From assembly GCF_001672295.1 (NCBI RefSeq), contig NZ_JXMS01000007.1:1-64000 (forward strand): DNA of 64,000 nucleotides, given 5' to 3'. Below, in pieces: positions 8,761 through 18,192 of the stretch. Positions within the stretch are counted from its first letter, which is position 1, and each line of letters opens with the position of its first letter. The DNA is from Halodesulfovibrio spirochaetisodalis (GTDB lineage: Bacteria; Desulfobacterota; Desulfovibrionia; Desulfovibrionales; Desulfovibrionaceae). A program made the position numbers and the translations under genes. The notes beneath the pieces are model-generated. The model was not told the DNA's origin and made no database searches. It was given only the letters and a program-made list of their open reading frames with translations.

Positions 8761-9390
8761 CTATCGGCCGTGCTCTTTCCAGAATTCATCCCACTGAGAC
8801 AGCAACGCTGCAAGAGCATTCCCCCGATGGGAGCGTTTATTCTTTTCCTCTCTGCTGAGCAAAGCAGAAACTGAGCCGTCATTGGCATCAATAAAGAGCG
8901 GGTCATATCCAAAGCCGTTATCCCCGACCTCTTCTGCACCGATAAACCCTTCCCATGCACCAGATGCAGTTATGCAGTTTCCGGAAGGAGAACAGGCTGA
9001 CATTACACAGCGGAAACGAGCGGTTCTTTTTTCATGCGGCACACCTGCAAGCTCCAGCAGTAATTTTTCATTATTACGCTTGTCGCGGGTTTCTGCCTGC
9101 AAGTTCGGGGTATCATCGCTATAACGGGCAGAATAGACGCCCGGCGCTTTATCCAGTGCATCCACCTCAAGGCCGGAGTCATCAGCAACGGCAACAAGAC
9201 CGGTAAGCTGCGCTACTGTGCGGGCTTTAATGAGGGAGTTTTCTTCGAAAGTCTCTCCGTCTTCTACAATCTCACCAATTTCCGGATATGCATCCAGCCC
9301 TTTTACTGTGAGACCATATTCGCTGAGTGTTTTCTCAAGCTCAGCAATTTTACCTGCATTACGGGTTGCAAGCACAACAATTTTTTCCAT
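8761..9390 (-). CDS. rdgB: XTP/dITP diphosphatase (HAM1/RdgB family)
   Basis: This house-cleaning pyrophosphatase hydrolyses ITP, dITP and XTP to monophosphates, keeping deaminated purines out of nucleic acids. The 209-residue protein starts with the family signature VLATRNAGKIAELEKTL. It continues with ETFEENSLIKA and with VADDSGLEVDAL, which holds the metal-binding and catalytic acids, and PGVYSARY and GFGYDPLF follow. AAGGA lies 8 nt before the ATG. It lies downstream of a histidine kinase gene on the same strand (161-bp gap) and may be partly cotranscribed with it. Confidence 0.95.
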   Translation of the reverse strand: MEKIVVLATRNAGKIAELEKTLSEYGLTVKGLDAYPEIGEIVEDGETFEENSLIKARTVAQLTGLVAVADDSGLEVDALDKAPGVYSARYSDDTPNLQAETRDKRNNEKLLLELAGVPHEKRTARFRCVMSACSPSGNCITASGAWEGFIGAEEVGDNGFGYDPLFIDANDGSVSALLSREEKNKRSHRGNALAALLSQWDEFWKEHGR

Positions 9391-9551
9391 TACACAATCC
9401 TTATTTTCCGCACGTGCTGCGTATGACTAGATCATCCAGATGCTACAACTGATTCATCTGAATTGATTGGTATGCTCTCTCGGACGCTTATCCTAGTAAC
9501 ATATCCATGCGGTCATCAAGCAGAAAAACAGGCACGTTCCCCGTTACTATC

Positions 9552-11105
9552 CTATGGAATATACTCCGGCGTTCCCCCGAAAAACCCTACATTACCTGTT
9601 TCGTCCTCACCCCCCTGAGTGTCCTTTTTATCTACATGAGGAGAAGCAAGAGAAACAGGCGGCAAATAGAAGGCCAGCATGGTGCCTTTATCCGACTTGC
9701 TGCGCAGCTTCACCTTCCCCCCCATGTCTTCGATAATTTTTTTTGTCATAGCCAGTCCCAGTCCAGTGCCTCCGCTTTTGGTACTGAAAAACGGATTAAA
9801 TATCTGGTCACGAATGTCATCCGGAATGCCATGACCGGTATCCACAATGCGTATGATGACCCAGTTATCCGCACTGAGATTTGTTTCAACCTTTAGAGTT
9901 CCCCCTTCCGGCATGGCCTCAAATCCGTTCTTGATTCCATTAATGACACACTGCTTTACCTGATCCGCATTTCCCCTGACTTTTGCGATATCCTCCATCA
10001 GGTTCACAATGACCACTCCTCCCTGTGACTCAAACTTTAATCGAAGCAGCCCCAATGCTTCCGTAACCACCGCATTAACGTCCACTTCACCGTCAGAATC
10101 CTGAGCAGGGCGTGCAAAATTCAAAATAATTTTAAGTATGTTTTCAAGCCGCTCTGATTCATTAAGAATAATCTCAATTTTTTTCTTATCACTCTCATCC
10201 AGACTATTCTGTTTAAGCAGTGCGTTAGCAAAGCCGCCAATGGCAAACAGCGGGTTCCGTATCTCATGCGCCACAAATGCGGACAATTCACCAATGGCGG
10301 CGAGTTTTTCTGTCTGCTGAAGCTTGCGAACCATGAAATAATTTTCGGTTATATCTCGACGGGTCAAAATAACAGAACGGACTGTCCCGTCTCGTTTTAC
10401 AACGGGGTAGGCAGACAGTCCGAAATATTGCAGCTCGCCGTCACTTGTTACTTTGGTGATAACCTGATCTGTCCGGCGAGCAGTATTTATTGACTCAAGC
10501 ACCGCATTACCCGGCTGCTTGGCATAAGGGAGGACATTGTTAATAAGAGTTCCCTGCGTACCTTCAAATTCTTCATCACGTGGTCTATTAAGCACCGCGC
10601 TGTTGGCATCAAGCACAACTCCATTTCTATCCAGCAACCAGAATTCTTCTTCTGCCTGATCGACAAATGTGCTGAACAGTCCTAACCCTCTGTCCAGATT
10701 GCATGCTGTAATCTCCAATGGCTCAGGGTCTACAGCAGTTCTTCTGAAAAGGAGTAAGGATTCGCCACCCACAACTGAGGCTCCAGCGGGAGCACACCTC
10801 TTAACCTTTTCAATATACTCACCTTCTCTGGAAAGATCGAAGACGATGTTGACATCATCTATATTCTCGCATAGCTCCTCTACACTGTCATAGAAATCCA
10901 CGCCGTCAAGGGACATGAGGCCGGGCAATTTTTCGTGCGGTGCGCAGGCAATTGCAAGAACTTTTATCCGCACAACACCGTCCGGCACGTCCGTGGAAAA
11001 CAGGTGCATCAATAATTCACGATACGTATCCCGATACCCGATAGTCGCAACATTCAGCGTTGTGAAAATATCTTTGCCTGTTTCTACATATTGTTTAATT
11101 TTCAC
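9552..11105 (-). CDS. Soluble PAS-containing sensor histidine kinase
   Basis: This 517-residue kinase has no membrane segment. The first about 130 residues contain alternating beta/alpha motifs ending in DVNIVFDLSREGEY and AGASVVGGESLLLF, suggestive of a Rossmann-like ligand domain. A PAS domain follows (about 160-255, FWLLDRNGVVLDANSAV). Next come a dimerisation/phosphoacceptor helix with His280 in FVAHEIRNPLFAIGG and an ATPase domain with N, G1 (DTGHGIP) and G2 (GGTGLGLA) boxes. The start is GTG, with AGGAG 6 nt upstream. No response regulator is adjacent, so it is an orphan kinase. It is divergent from rimO with a 72-bp shared promoter region, and it may read into rdgB. Confidence 0.9.
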   Translation of the reverse strand: MKIKQYVETGKDIFTTLNVATIGYRDTYRELLMHLFSTDVPDGVVRIKVLAIACAPHEKLPGLMSLDGVDFYDSVEELCENIDDVNIVFDLSREGEYIEKVKRCAPAGASVVGGESLLLFRRTAVDPEPLEITACNLDRGLGLFSTFVDQAEEEFWLLDRNGVVLDANSAVLNRPRDEEFEGTQGTLINNVLPYAKQPGNAVLESINTARRTDQVITKVTSDGELQYFGLSAYPVVKRDGTVRSVILTRRDITENYFMVRKLQQTEKLAAIGELSAFVAHEIRNPLFAIGGFANALLKQNSLDESDKKKIEIILNESERLENILKIILNFARPAQDSDGEVDVNAVVTEALGLLRLKFESQGGVVIVNLMEDIAKVRGNADQVKQCVINGIKNGFEAMPEGGTLKVETNLSADNWVIIRIVDTGHGIPDDIRDQIFNPFFSTKSGGTGLGLAMTKKIIEDMGGKVKLRSKSDKGTMLAFYLPPVSLASPHVDKKDTQGGEDETGNVGFFGGTPEYIP

Positions 11106-11177
11106 GTATGGCTCCTATGACAGTGCTGTACACGCAATCATATCAGTCAAAATAGTATATATACCGGAAACAACCCC

Positions 11178-12476
11178 ATGATTAATATTTATTCCATCAG
11201 CCTCGGCTGTCCAAAAAACAGAGTTGATACAGAATGGCTTCTTGGAGCCGTCAGTGAACAGATTACCCCTGTTGAAGCCCCTGAAGATGCAGACCTTGTA
11301 CTCATCAACACATGCGGCTTTATCCAGCCTGCCATTGAAGAATCCGTGCAGACAATCCTTCAGGCTGTTGCTGATGTAGAAGGTATGGGTACGGGAAAGC
11401 GTCCGCTCATCGCTGTTGTGGGCTGCCTTGTTGGCCGATTTGGTGAAAATGATCTTGCTTCTGAAATTCCTGAAGTTGATCTGTGGCTGACCAACACCCA
11501 GATGGAAGAATGGCCGGAAATGATCGCCAAAGCCATGAAGCTTCCACTCATTAAAGAACCGCTTCGTCTCATTTCTACCGGTCCGTCATATGCATATTTA
11601 AAAATAAGTGACGGTTGTAACCACAACTGTGCATTCTGTACTATTCCCTCCATTCGAGGGGACTTGCGCACCACACCTGCTGAAACAGTAGTGCGGGATG
11701 CAAAGCATGCACTTGCGCAGGGAGTGAAAGAACTCATCTTTGTGGCGCAGGATGTGACTGCGTATGGTCGCGAACTGGGATTAAAACATGGATTGCGAGA
11801 ACTTTTAGATAAAATACTTCCATTGGACGGCCTTGAGCGGTTACGCCTCATGTATCTGTACCCTGCTGGTCTTTCCAATGACTTCCTGAAATATTTGCGG
11901 GATGCAGGTGAGCCGTTTGTACCATATTTTGATGTGCCGATTCAGCATGCGCACCCTGATGTACTTTCCCGTATGGGTCGTCCATTTGCACGGAACCCGC
12001 GCGAAGTAATCGACAGAATCCGTAACGTGTTCCCTGAAGCGGCAATACGTACCAGTATTATTGTCGGCTACCCGGGTGAAACAGAAGAGCAATGGGAATA
12101 CCTGCGTGATTTCATTATCGAGACTCGCTTCCATCACCTTGGTGTCTTTGCGTATCAGGCAGAAGAAGGAACGCCTGCTGCTGCCATGGACAACCAGATT
12201 GATGATATTGATAAAGAATGGCGTCGCGATGCCCTTATGGAAATTCAAGGGGACATCAGTGAAGACATTCTGGAACAGTATGAAGGCCAACGCATGAAAG
12301 TGCTTGTTGATAATGAGCATGACGAGTGGCCAGGTCTGCATGTGGGACGCACATGGTTTCAGGCACCGGAAGTGGATGGCATCACATACGTGAGCGGTCC
12401 GGGAGTCGAGCCGGGGGCAATGGTGGAAGCAGAAATTGTGGAAACGCGCGACTACGATTTAGTAGCTCTTGCGTAG
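11178..12476 (+). CDS. rimO: Ribosomal protein S12 methylthiotransferase
   Basis: RimO is a radical-SAM enzyme with two iron-sulfur clusters that methylthiolates an aspartate of ribosomal protein S12. The N-terminal UPF0004 domain begins SLGCPKNRVDTEWLLG and contributes three Cys ligands (SLGC, NTCGF, VVGCLV). The radical-SAM motif is CNHNCAFCTIPSIRG at about 147-161, and a TRAM domain ends the protein. At 432 residues the length is typical. The Cys-containing start and the SDGCNHNCAFC context separate it from MiaB. The ribosome site is weak (GGAA). It is transcribed divergently from the histidine kinase. Confidence 0.95.
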   Translation: MINIYSISLGCPKNRVDTEWLLGAVSEQITPVEAPEDADLVLINTCGFIQPAIEESVQTILQAVADVEGMGTGKRPLIAVVGCLVGRFGENDLASEIPEVDLWLTNTQMEEWPEMIAKAMKLPLIKEPLRLISTGPSYAYLKISDGCNHNCAFCTIPSIRGDLRTTPAETVVRDAKHALAQGVKELIFVAQDVTAYGRELGLKHGLRELLDKILPLDGLERLRLMYLYPAGLSNDFLKYLRDAGEPFVPYFDVPIQHAHPDVLSRMGRPFARNPREVIDRIRNVFPEAAIRTSIIVGYPGETEEQWEYLRDFIIETRFHHLGVFAYQAEEGTPAAAMDNQIDDIDKEWRRDALMEIQGDISEDILEQYEGQRMKVLVDNEHDEWPGLHVGRTWFQAPEVDGITYVSGPGVEPGAMVEAEIVETRDYDLVALA

Positions 12477-12684
12477 AGTGCAAACGCATTTTTGTCGTAT
12501 CGTTTTTCGCAGAACAGAAGCTAGGATACGAAAAACATACAGAAAACAGGATGAGCGCTTTTTCCTAGGGGTAAAATCCTGATATTCACAGCATTTTCTG
12601 TTGAGTTTACAACAGTAATTTGCTAACAGTTCGCATCTCACTTTCCAAGTGGGAAAAATTTTTTTGTTGGTTGGAGGATTCTTT
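12477..12684 (+). promoter_or_regulatory. rpsA leader region
   Basis: The 208-bp leader between rimO and rpsA contains an inverted pair GTATC...GATAC (around 12498-12533). Close to the gene, a short TTTCC/GGAAA hairpin is followed by a seven-T run (12642-12667), which might act as an attenuator. Strong expression of rpsA and possible autogenous control are expected from family knowledge; the structure itself is modest. Confidence 0.3.
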
Positions 12685-14397
12685 ATGGAAACCATGGAAA
12701 ATAACTCACTCGAAGCTGAAATGAGCTTTGAGGCTGCTCTTGAAGATTACCTTAGCTCTGATTTTGGTGAGCTTGATGAAGGTTCAATCGTTAAGGGCGA
12801 AATCGTTCGCGTGGACAATGACTACGTTCTCGTTGACGTAAACTTTAAGTCAGAAGGTCAGATCCCTGCTTCCGAGTTTGCAGACGCAGACGGCGCGGTA
12901 AGCGTTGGCGTAGGGGACAAGGTGGATGTTTTTGTTGTTCGTAAAAACGAAATGGAAGGCACCATCACCCTGTCCTTTGAAAAAGCAAAACGCATGCAGA
13001 TGTTCGACCAGCTCGAAGAAGTTCAGGAAAAGAACTCCGTCGTTACTGGCCGCATCGTTCGCCGCATCAAAGGCGGCTACACTGTCGATCTCGGTGGTAT
13101 TGAAGCATTCCTTCCTGGCTCCCACGTTGATCTGCGCCCAGTGCCAGACATGGACGCACTCGTGAACGAAGAGTTTGAATTCCGTGTACTGAAGATCAAT
13201 CGTCGTCGTAGCAACGTTATCGTTTCCCGTCGTGTACTTCTCGAAGAAGAACGCGATTCCAAACGTTCTGATCTTCTCCTCACTCTCGAGGAAGGCCAGA
13301 TCGTTACCGGTAAAGCGAAAAACATCACCGAATACGGTGTATTCGTTGACCTCGGCGGCCTTGACGGTCTCCTGCACATCACCGACATGTCCTGGAAGCG
13401 TATCCGTCATCCAAAAGAACTGGTACAGCTTGGTCAGGAACTCGAGCTTAAAATTCTCAGCTTCGACAAAGAGAACCAGAAGGTTTCCCTCGGTCTCAAA
13501 CAGCTTGTTGAAGATCCATGGCAGGACATCACTGCTAAATTCCCTGAAGGCCAGCGTCTCAGCGGCAAGGTTACTAACCTCGTTGATTACGGTGCATTCG
13601 TGGAACTCGAGCCAGGTGTTGAAGGTCTCGTACACATTTCCGAAATGTCCTGGACCCGCAAACTCCGTCACCCATCCCAGATGGTACGCGTAGGCGACGA
13701 AGTTGAAGTTGTTATCCTCGGCGTAGACGAAGATAAAAAACGCATCTCCCTCGGCATGAAGCAAGTTAAGCCAAACCCATGGGAAATCGTTGCTGAAAAA
13801 TACCCAGAAGGTACTATCCTCGAAGGTGTTATCAAGAACATCACTGAGTTCGGTATGTTCATCGGTATCGAAGACGGCATTGACGGCCTGATTCACGTAT
13901 CTGACATTTCCTGGACCAAAAAGATCCGTCACCCTAATGAACTCTTCCAGGTTGGCGACACTGTACAGGCTAAAGTTCTTACAGTTGATCAGGACAGCGA
14001 GAAGTTCACCCTTGGTGTTAAACAGCTTTCTGAAGATCCATGGTCTAAAGTTCCTTCCAACTACCCTAACGGTACCATCGTTGAAGGTGTTGTAACTAAC
14101 ATCACTGACTTTGGTCTCTTCGTTGAAGTAGAAGAAGGCATCGAAGGTCTCGTTCACGTTTCTGAAATCTCTCAGAAGAAAGTGAAGTCTCCTTCCGAAA
14201 TGTTCAAAGAAGGCGTAACTATCAAAGCTAAAGTTATCCACGTTAGCGCTGAAGAACGTCGTCTCGGACTTTCCATCAAACAGCTCCAAGAACAAGAAGA
14301 TCGCAAAAAACCTCGTGAATTCCGTTCCGGTGGCTCCGAAGGCGCTCAGCAGACCCTCGGCGATATCTTCAAGCAGCTTGAGGATGCAGGCGAGTAA
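12685..14397 (+). CDS. rpsA: 30S ribosomal protein S1
   Basis: This 570-residue RNA-binding protein helps load mRNA on the 30S subunit. Six consecutive S1 (OB-fold) repeats are visible. They begin near KGEIVRVDNDYVLVDV, GRIVRRIKGGYTVDLGG, GKAKNITEYGVFVDLGG, GKVTNLVDYGAFVELE, GVIKNITEFGMFIGIE and GVVTNITDFGLFVEVE. The later repeats end with the usual GL(V/L)H(I/V)S motif. The start at 12685 has GGAGG 8 nt upstream; a longer frame from 12649 would place a hydrophobic artefact in front. Codon use is strongly biased toward preferred codons, as expected for a highly expressed gene, and this creates a long spurious antisense frame. The 3' end overlaps sppA by 14 nt. Confidence 0.97.
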   Translation: METMENNSLEAEMSFEAALEDYLSSDFGELDEGSIVKGEIVRVDNDYVLVDVNFKSEGQIPASEFADADGAVSVGVGDKVDVFVVRKNEMEGTITLSFEKAKRMQMFDQLEEVQEKNSVVTGRIVRRIKGGYTVDLGGIEAFLPGSHVDLRPVPDMDALVNEEFEFRVLKINRRRSNVIVSRRVLLEEERDSKRSDLLLTLEEGQIVTGKAKNITEYGVFVDLGGLDGLLHITDMSWKRIRHPKELVQLGQELELKILSFDKENQKVSLGLKQLVEDPWQDITAKFPEGQRLSGKVTNLVDYGAFVELEPGVEGLVHISEMSWTRKLRHPSQMVRVGDEVEVVILGVDEDKKRISLGMKQVKPNPWEIVAEKYPEGTILEGVIKNITEFGMFIGIEDGIDGLIHVSDISWTKKIRHPNELFQVGDTVQAKVLTVDQDSEKFTLGVKQLSEDPWSKVPSNYPNGTIVEGVVTNITDFGLFVEVEEGIEGLVHVSEISQKKVKSPSEMFKEGVTIKAKVIHVSAEERRLGLSIKQLQEQEDRKKPREFRSGGSEGAQQTLGDIFKQLEDAGE

Positions 14398-15286
14398 GCT
14401 TAAATTCTCGCAGAAACATCCGTTTCTGTTTGGCATAATGCTAATTATTGCCGCAGTAGCCCTGTTCGCAGGCGCTACTGCGGCTTTACGCGTTTCGAAC
14501 GGCAGTCACATGCCGTACTTTACGCAGGAAAAGTTCGGTGTAATCAACGTAACCGGCTTTATCGGTGATTCCCGAAAAGTTTCCGACTGGGCATACAAAC
14601 TGCGTAAGGATGACTCCATCAAAGGCGTCATCGTCCGCATCAACTCCCCCGGTGGCGGTGTAGCTGCATCACAGGAAATGTACTACGCGATTAAACGCCT
14701 TGCCGAGGTGAAGCCTGTTGTTGTTTCAATGGGCACTGTAGCCGCTTCAGGCGGATACTATATTGCAGCGGCTGGACACAAAATTGTGGCCAACCCTGCC
14801 ACACTCACCGGTTCCATCGGTGTGAAGATGGAACTTCCCAATTTTCAGGGGCTGATGAAAAAAATCGGCGTATCCTACCTATCCCTTACAAGTGGCAAAC
14901 TGAAAGCAGCAGGCAGTCCTTTCCAGTCCATGACGAAAGAAGAACGCGACTACTTTCAGGCTATCATTATGGACATGTACAACCAGTTCATCGACGTAAT
15001 TGTAGAAGGCCGCCACATGAAACGCGAAAAGATTCTTCCATACGCGGACGGCCGCGCCATGACAGGCCAGCAAGCTCTCGACGCCGGTCTGGTGGATATG
15101 CTCGGTGACAGAGAAACCGCCTATATGGAACTTGCCAAGCTCTGTAAGCTTGATGCGCCTCTCCCTCTTGAAGAAGGCCCTAAAAAAGAAACAAGCTTCC
15201 TCAAGGAAGTCCTTTCCTCTGTTCTGGAGCTTTCACCGGTTAACACCGTGCGGGAACAGAACTCTATCCAGCTTCTGTATAATTAA
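14384..15286 (+). CDS. sppA: Signal peptide peptidase SppA
   Basis: SppA is a membrane-anchored serine/lysine-dyad protease that degrades leftover signal peptides. The 300-residue form has one N-terminal membrane anchor (about 13-36) and a single protease domain. It shows the conserved VRINSPGGGVAASQEMY segment, the nucleophile Ser122 in TVAASGGYYIA, and the general base Lys174 in TSGKLKAAGSP. The spacing of 52 residues equals that of characterised short SppA enzymes. The ATG lies inside the end of rpsA (14-nt overlap), with the GAGG of the S1 coding sequence just before it, so translation is probably coupled. Confidence 0.93.
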   Translation: MQASKLKFSQKHPFLFGIMLIIAAVALFAGATAALRVSNGSHMPYFTQEKFGVINVTGFIGDSRKVSDWAYKLRKDDSIKGVIVRINSPGGGVAASQEMYYAIKRLAEVKPVVVSMGTVAASGGYYIAAAGHKIVANPATLTGSIGVKMELPNFQGLMKKIGVSYLSLTSGKLKAAGSPFQSMTKEERDYFQAIIMDMYNQFIDVIVEGRHMKREKILPYADGRAMTGQQALDAGLVDMLGDRETAYMELAKLCKLDAPLPLEEGPKKETSFLKEVLSSVLELSPVNTVREQNSIQLLYN

Positions 15287-15357
15287 GCCTCCGCGCTGGT
15301 CTCTGCCACAGCCTCCATGCTATAAAAGAGAGTCAGACAGACTCTTGGAGGCTTCCT

Positions 15358-16860
15358 ATGAACATCCGCTCCAGCGGCGTATTACTTCACATAACTTCAC
15401 TTCCTTCACGATTCGGCATTGGAGACTTAGGCCCTGCCGCCTATGACTTTGCTGATTTTCTGCGCTCACACGGCCAGCTGTACTGGCAATTTCTCCCTAC
15501 TACTCCCACAACAGGAATCATGGGAAACTCTCCCTATGCAAGCTGGTCTGCCTTTGCCGGTAACCCGCTGCTTATCAGTCCTGAGATGATGGTCGAAGAC
15601 GGCATCATTACATGGGAAGATGTCCGCGACGCTCCCCAAGGCCATGCAGCACACGTTAACTACGGCGCTGTGGAAATCTATAAAGCTCACCTGCTCCGCG
15701 CCGCCTACGCCCGCAAAAAAAAGTCACTCAGCACCTGCCCGCGGTTTTCTGTTTTTAGGGAAAACCATGCGCACTGGCTGCATGACTATGCACGCTTTGT
15801 AACCATCATGGATGAACATCCGAACATGATCTGGAGCCAGTGGCCGGAGCCGCTTAAGCACAGACATGACGATGCACTGCTGCAGTGGGATGCCGAACAC
15901 CGAGATGCCATTGAGTATGAAGAATATGTCCAATATCTGTTCTTTTCCCAGTGGCGCAGGCTACGTGCGTATTGCAATAGAAACGGATTGAACCTTATTG
16001 GCGACATTCCTATTTATGTGACCCATCACAGTGCCGATGTGTGGACATCCCCGCACCTTTTTAAACTGGATAGTAATGGGGAACCGACCCACGTTGGTGG
16101 TGTTCCACCTGACTACTTCAGTTCCACAGGACAACGCTGGGGAAACCCTGTCTTCAACTGGGACGCCATGCGGCAGGATAATTTTGAGTGGTGGGTACGC
16201 CGCATGCGCCATAACATTGCGCTAGTGGATAAGATACGGCTGGATCATTTCCGCGGTTTTGCAGGATACTGGGAGATCCCTGCATCAGAAACAACCGCCA
16301 TCAACGGAAAATGGATTGATGCTCCGGGAATGGAGTTGTTCAGGATTTTTACTCTGCGCTTCGGGGTGCTCCCGATTATCGCAGAGGATCTCGGAGTCAT
16401 AACAGCGGATGTACGTGAACTGAAACAGCAGTTCAACCTGCCGGGAATGAAGATTCTTCAATTCGGATTCGGCGGTGACCTTACACGGAACCCTGATACT
16501 CCGTTCCATCACGAGCATCACTGCGTGCTGTACACCGGTACCCATGACAACTCTACTGTCAAAGGATGGTACGTAACCGAAGCCGGTGATCAGGGAAGAA
16601 ATAACCTGCATGAATTTGTGGGGCAATGCACTGACATGGATAATGTGCACCTTACCTTTATGCGCCTCGCAATGCAGAGTGTTGCCAATACAGCAATCTT
16701 TCCTGTGCAGGATATTATCGGGCTGGACAATTCTGCCCGAATGAACACTCCTTCCACAGCAAACGGCAACTGGGAGTGGCGCATGACAAAAGAACATCTC
16801 CAGCACCCCATGTTCACCCGTCTCTCACAGCTTACTGGCCTATTTGGACGCTGGACATAA
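15358..16860 (+). CDS. malQ: 4-alpha-glucanotransferase (amylomaltase)
   Basis: This cytoplasmic GH77 enzyme transfers maltosyl and longer glucan units between alpha-1,4-glucans. The 500-residue protein has the GH77 fold from its first residues (SSGVLLHITSLPSRFGIGDLG). The catalytic triad is visible as Asp296 (KIRLDHFRGFAGYW), Glu343 (PIIAEDLGVIT) and Asp397 (YTGTHDNSTVKGW). The 250s-type loop PPDYFSSTGQRWGNP is present. A GGAGG site lies 9 nt before the ATG. Its neighbour is a fructose-2,6-bisphosphate enzyme, so the pair points to control of stored polyglucose and glycolysis. Other glycogen genes are outside the window. Confidence 0.95.
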   Translation: MNIRSSGVLLHITSLPSRFGIGDLGPAAYDFADFLRSHGQLYWQFLPTTPTTGIMGNSPYASWSAFAGNPLLISPEMMVEDGIITWEDVRDAPQGHAAHVNYGAVEIYKAHLLRAAYARKKKSLSTCPRFSVFRENHAHWLHDYARFVTIMDEHPNMIWSQWPEPLKHRHDDALLQWDAEHRDAIEYEEYVQYLFFSQWRRLRAYCNRNGLNLIGDIPIYVTHHSADVWTSPHLFKLDSNGEPTHVGGVPPDYFSSTGQRWGNPVFNWDAMRQDNFEWWVRRMRHNIALVDKIRLDHFRGFAGYWEIPASETTAINGKWIDAPGMELFRIFTLRFGVLPIIAEDLGVITADVRELKQQFNLPGMKILQFGFGGDLTRNPDTPFHHEHHCVLYTGTHDNSTVKGWYVTEAGDQGRNNLHEFVGQCTDMDNVHLTFMRLAMQSVANTAIFPVQDIIGLDNSARMNTPSTANGNWEWRMTKEHLQHPMFTRLSQLTGLFGRWT

Positions 16861-16933
16861 CCGCAAGGAAAGGAGAAACTGACCGCGATACTCAAACCGG
16901 CAATGTGCCGGTGCTGCGCATGCCGGAGGAAGA

Positions 16934-18157
16934 ATGCATAAGCTTTACATTGGTATGGTAGGTCTACCTGCTCGCGGAAAAACTACTGTTGCCGCCAAAA
17001 TTTTGGATGGCCTTTCCAAAGAAGGAATCCGTACAGCCATTTTCAATAACGGTGATATCCGCCGTGAACAACTCGGAGTGAAATCTTCCGAGCCGGAATT
17101 CTATTGTCCGACAAATCAGGCAGGCCGAGCCGCCCGCGAGGGGATTGCTGTAACCAATATGAACCGCGCCACAGAGTTCCTGCAAAATGGCGGTAATGTC
17201 GCTATCCTTGACGCTACCAACGTCAGCAGACACCGCAGGCTCACCATTGAACGCATGGCAATCTACCCTATCCTCTGGATTGAATGCGTCAATAATGATG
17301 AAGAACTGGTTGATGCATCTATCCTGCGCAAAACCAAACTTCCCGAATTTTCCAAGCTCTCAGAAAAAGACGCCTGCATGAGCTTTAAAGAGCGCATCAA
17401 ATACTACGAGCATATTTACTCTCCGTTGCTGGATGAAAAAATGTGGGTCGTTGTGGACTCGCTCCATAACCTGATTTTGAACGAAAACGTACCGAGCGGT
17501 GTTCCATTCTATGCGAACATCAGAGACATCCTCGTATCAGACTGGGTACGTAACCTGTATCTCGCCCGCCACGGACAGACTGAATACAACGTAATGGACA
17601 GAATCGGGGGCGACTCGTCATTAACCGAACTCGGGCATCGGCAAGCAAGCTGTCTTGGTGAATATTTAAAAAACTACGACATCAACTATGTGTTCACCAG
17701 CAAGAAGCGCAGGTCAAAACAAACAGCACAGTATGTTGTCGATCAGATGGAAAACTGCACGGTTATTCCGCTTCCCGAATTTGATGAAATCAACGCCGGT
17801 GTATGTGAAGACATGATGTATTCGGAGATTAAAGAAAAATATCCGGAAATTGCTCGTGACCGTTCATACGATAAATACGGCTATATTTACCCTGAAGGGG
17901 AAGGATATGTAACGCTTAAAGAACGCGTGGACAGAGGGTTAAAAAAAGCACTCTTCCTTTCCGGTAACGCGGAGCGCGTCCTTATTGTGGGACATCAGGC
18001 TATCAACAGAATGATCCTCTCTCACTTTCTTTTCAGAAGGCAGGAGGATGTTCCCTACATCCTTGTTCCACAGAACTCTTTGTTCCACATCATCTCGACC
18101 CAGCAAAAAAAACTGTTTGAACTTGTTAAATTCATGGATGCAGATCTTGGTCATTAA
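16934..18157 (+). CDS. Bifunctional 6-phosphofructo-2-kinase / fructose-2,6-bisphosphatase
   Basis: This 407-residue protein has the two-domain layout of the eukaryotic enzyme that makes and destroys fructose-2,6-bisphosphate. The N-terminal kinase has a P-loop at residues 10-17 (GLPARGKT) and the substrate segment NNGDIRREQLG. It also has TNQAGRAAREG and LDATNVSRHRR. The C-terminal histidine phosphatase carries the Arg212-His213-Gly214 motif (LARHGQTEYN), TELGHRQA, the acid-base Glu in FDEINAGVCEDM, and the second catalytic His in VGHQAINR. GGAGGA precedes the ATG. It lies 73 nt after malQ and is probably cotranscribed. Whether both activities are kept in this organism is inference. A strong terminator follows. 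Confidence 0.9.
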   Translation: MHKLYIGMVGLPARGKTTVAAKILDGLSKEGIRTAIFNNGDIRREQLGVKSSEPEFYCPTNQAGRAAREGIAVTNMNRATEFLQNGGNVAILDATNVSRHRRLTIERMAIYPILWIECVNNDEELVDASILRKTKLPEFSKLSEKDACMSFKERIKYYEHIYSPLLDEKMWVVVDSLHNLILNENVPSGVPFYANIRDILVSDWVRNLYLARHGQTEYNVMDRIGGDSSLTELGHRQASCLGEYLKNYDINYVFTSKKRRSKQTAQYVVDQMENCTVIPLPEFDEINAGVCEDMMYSEIKEKYPEIARDRSYDKYGYIYPEGEGYVTLKERVDRGLKKALFLSGNAERVLIVGHQAINRMILSHFLFRRQEDVPYILVPQNSLFHIISTQQKKLFELVKFMDADLGH

Positions 18158-18160
18158 CAA

Positions 18161-18192
18161 AAAAAGGGACTCAAATAAGAGTCCCTTTTTTT
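18161..18192. terminator. Bidirectional-looking intrinsic terminator after the PFK-2 gene
   Basis: The stem AAAAAGGGACTC / GAGTCCCTTTTT with a 6-nt loop and a seven-T tail starts 4 nt after the stop codon. Confidence 0.92.

Noticed and set aside
12850-14436. A 528-codon open frame antisense to rpsA
   Set aside because: It is a by-product of the strong codon bias of rpsA, has no ribosome site, and its residues (rich in Phe, Asn, Glu) mirror the S1 repeats.
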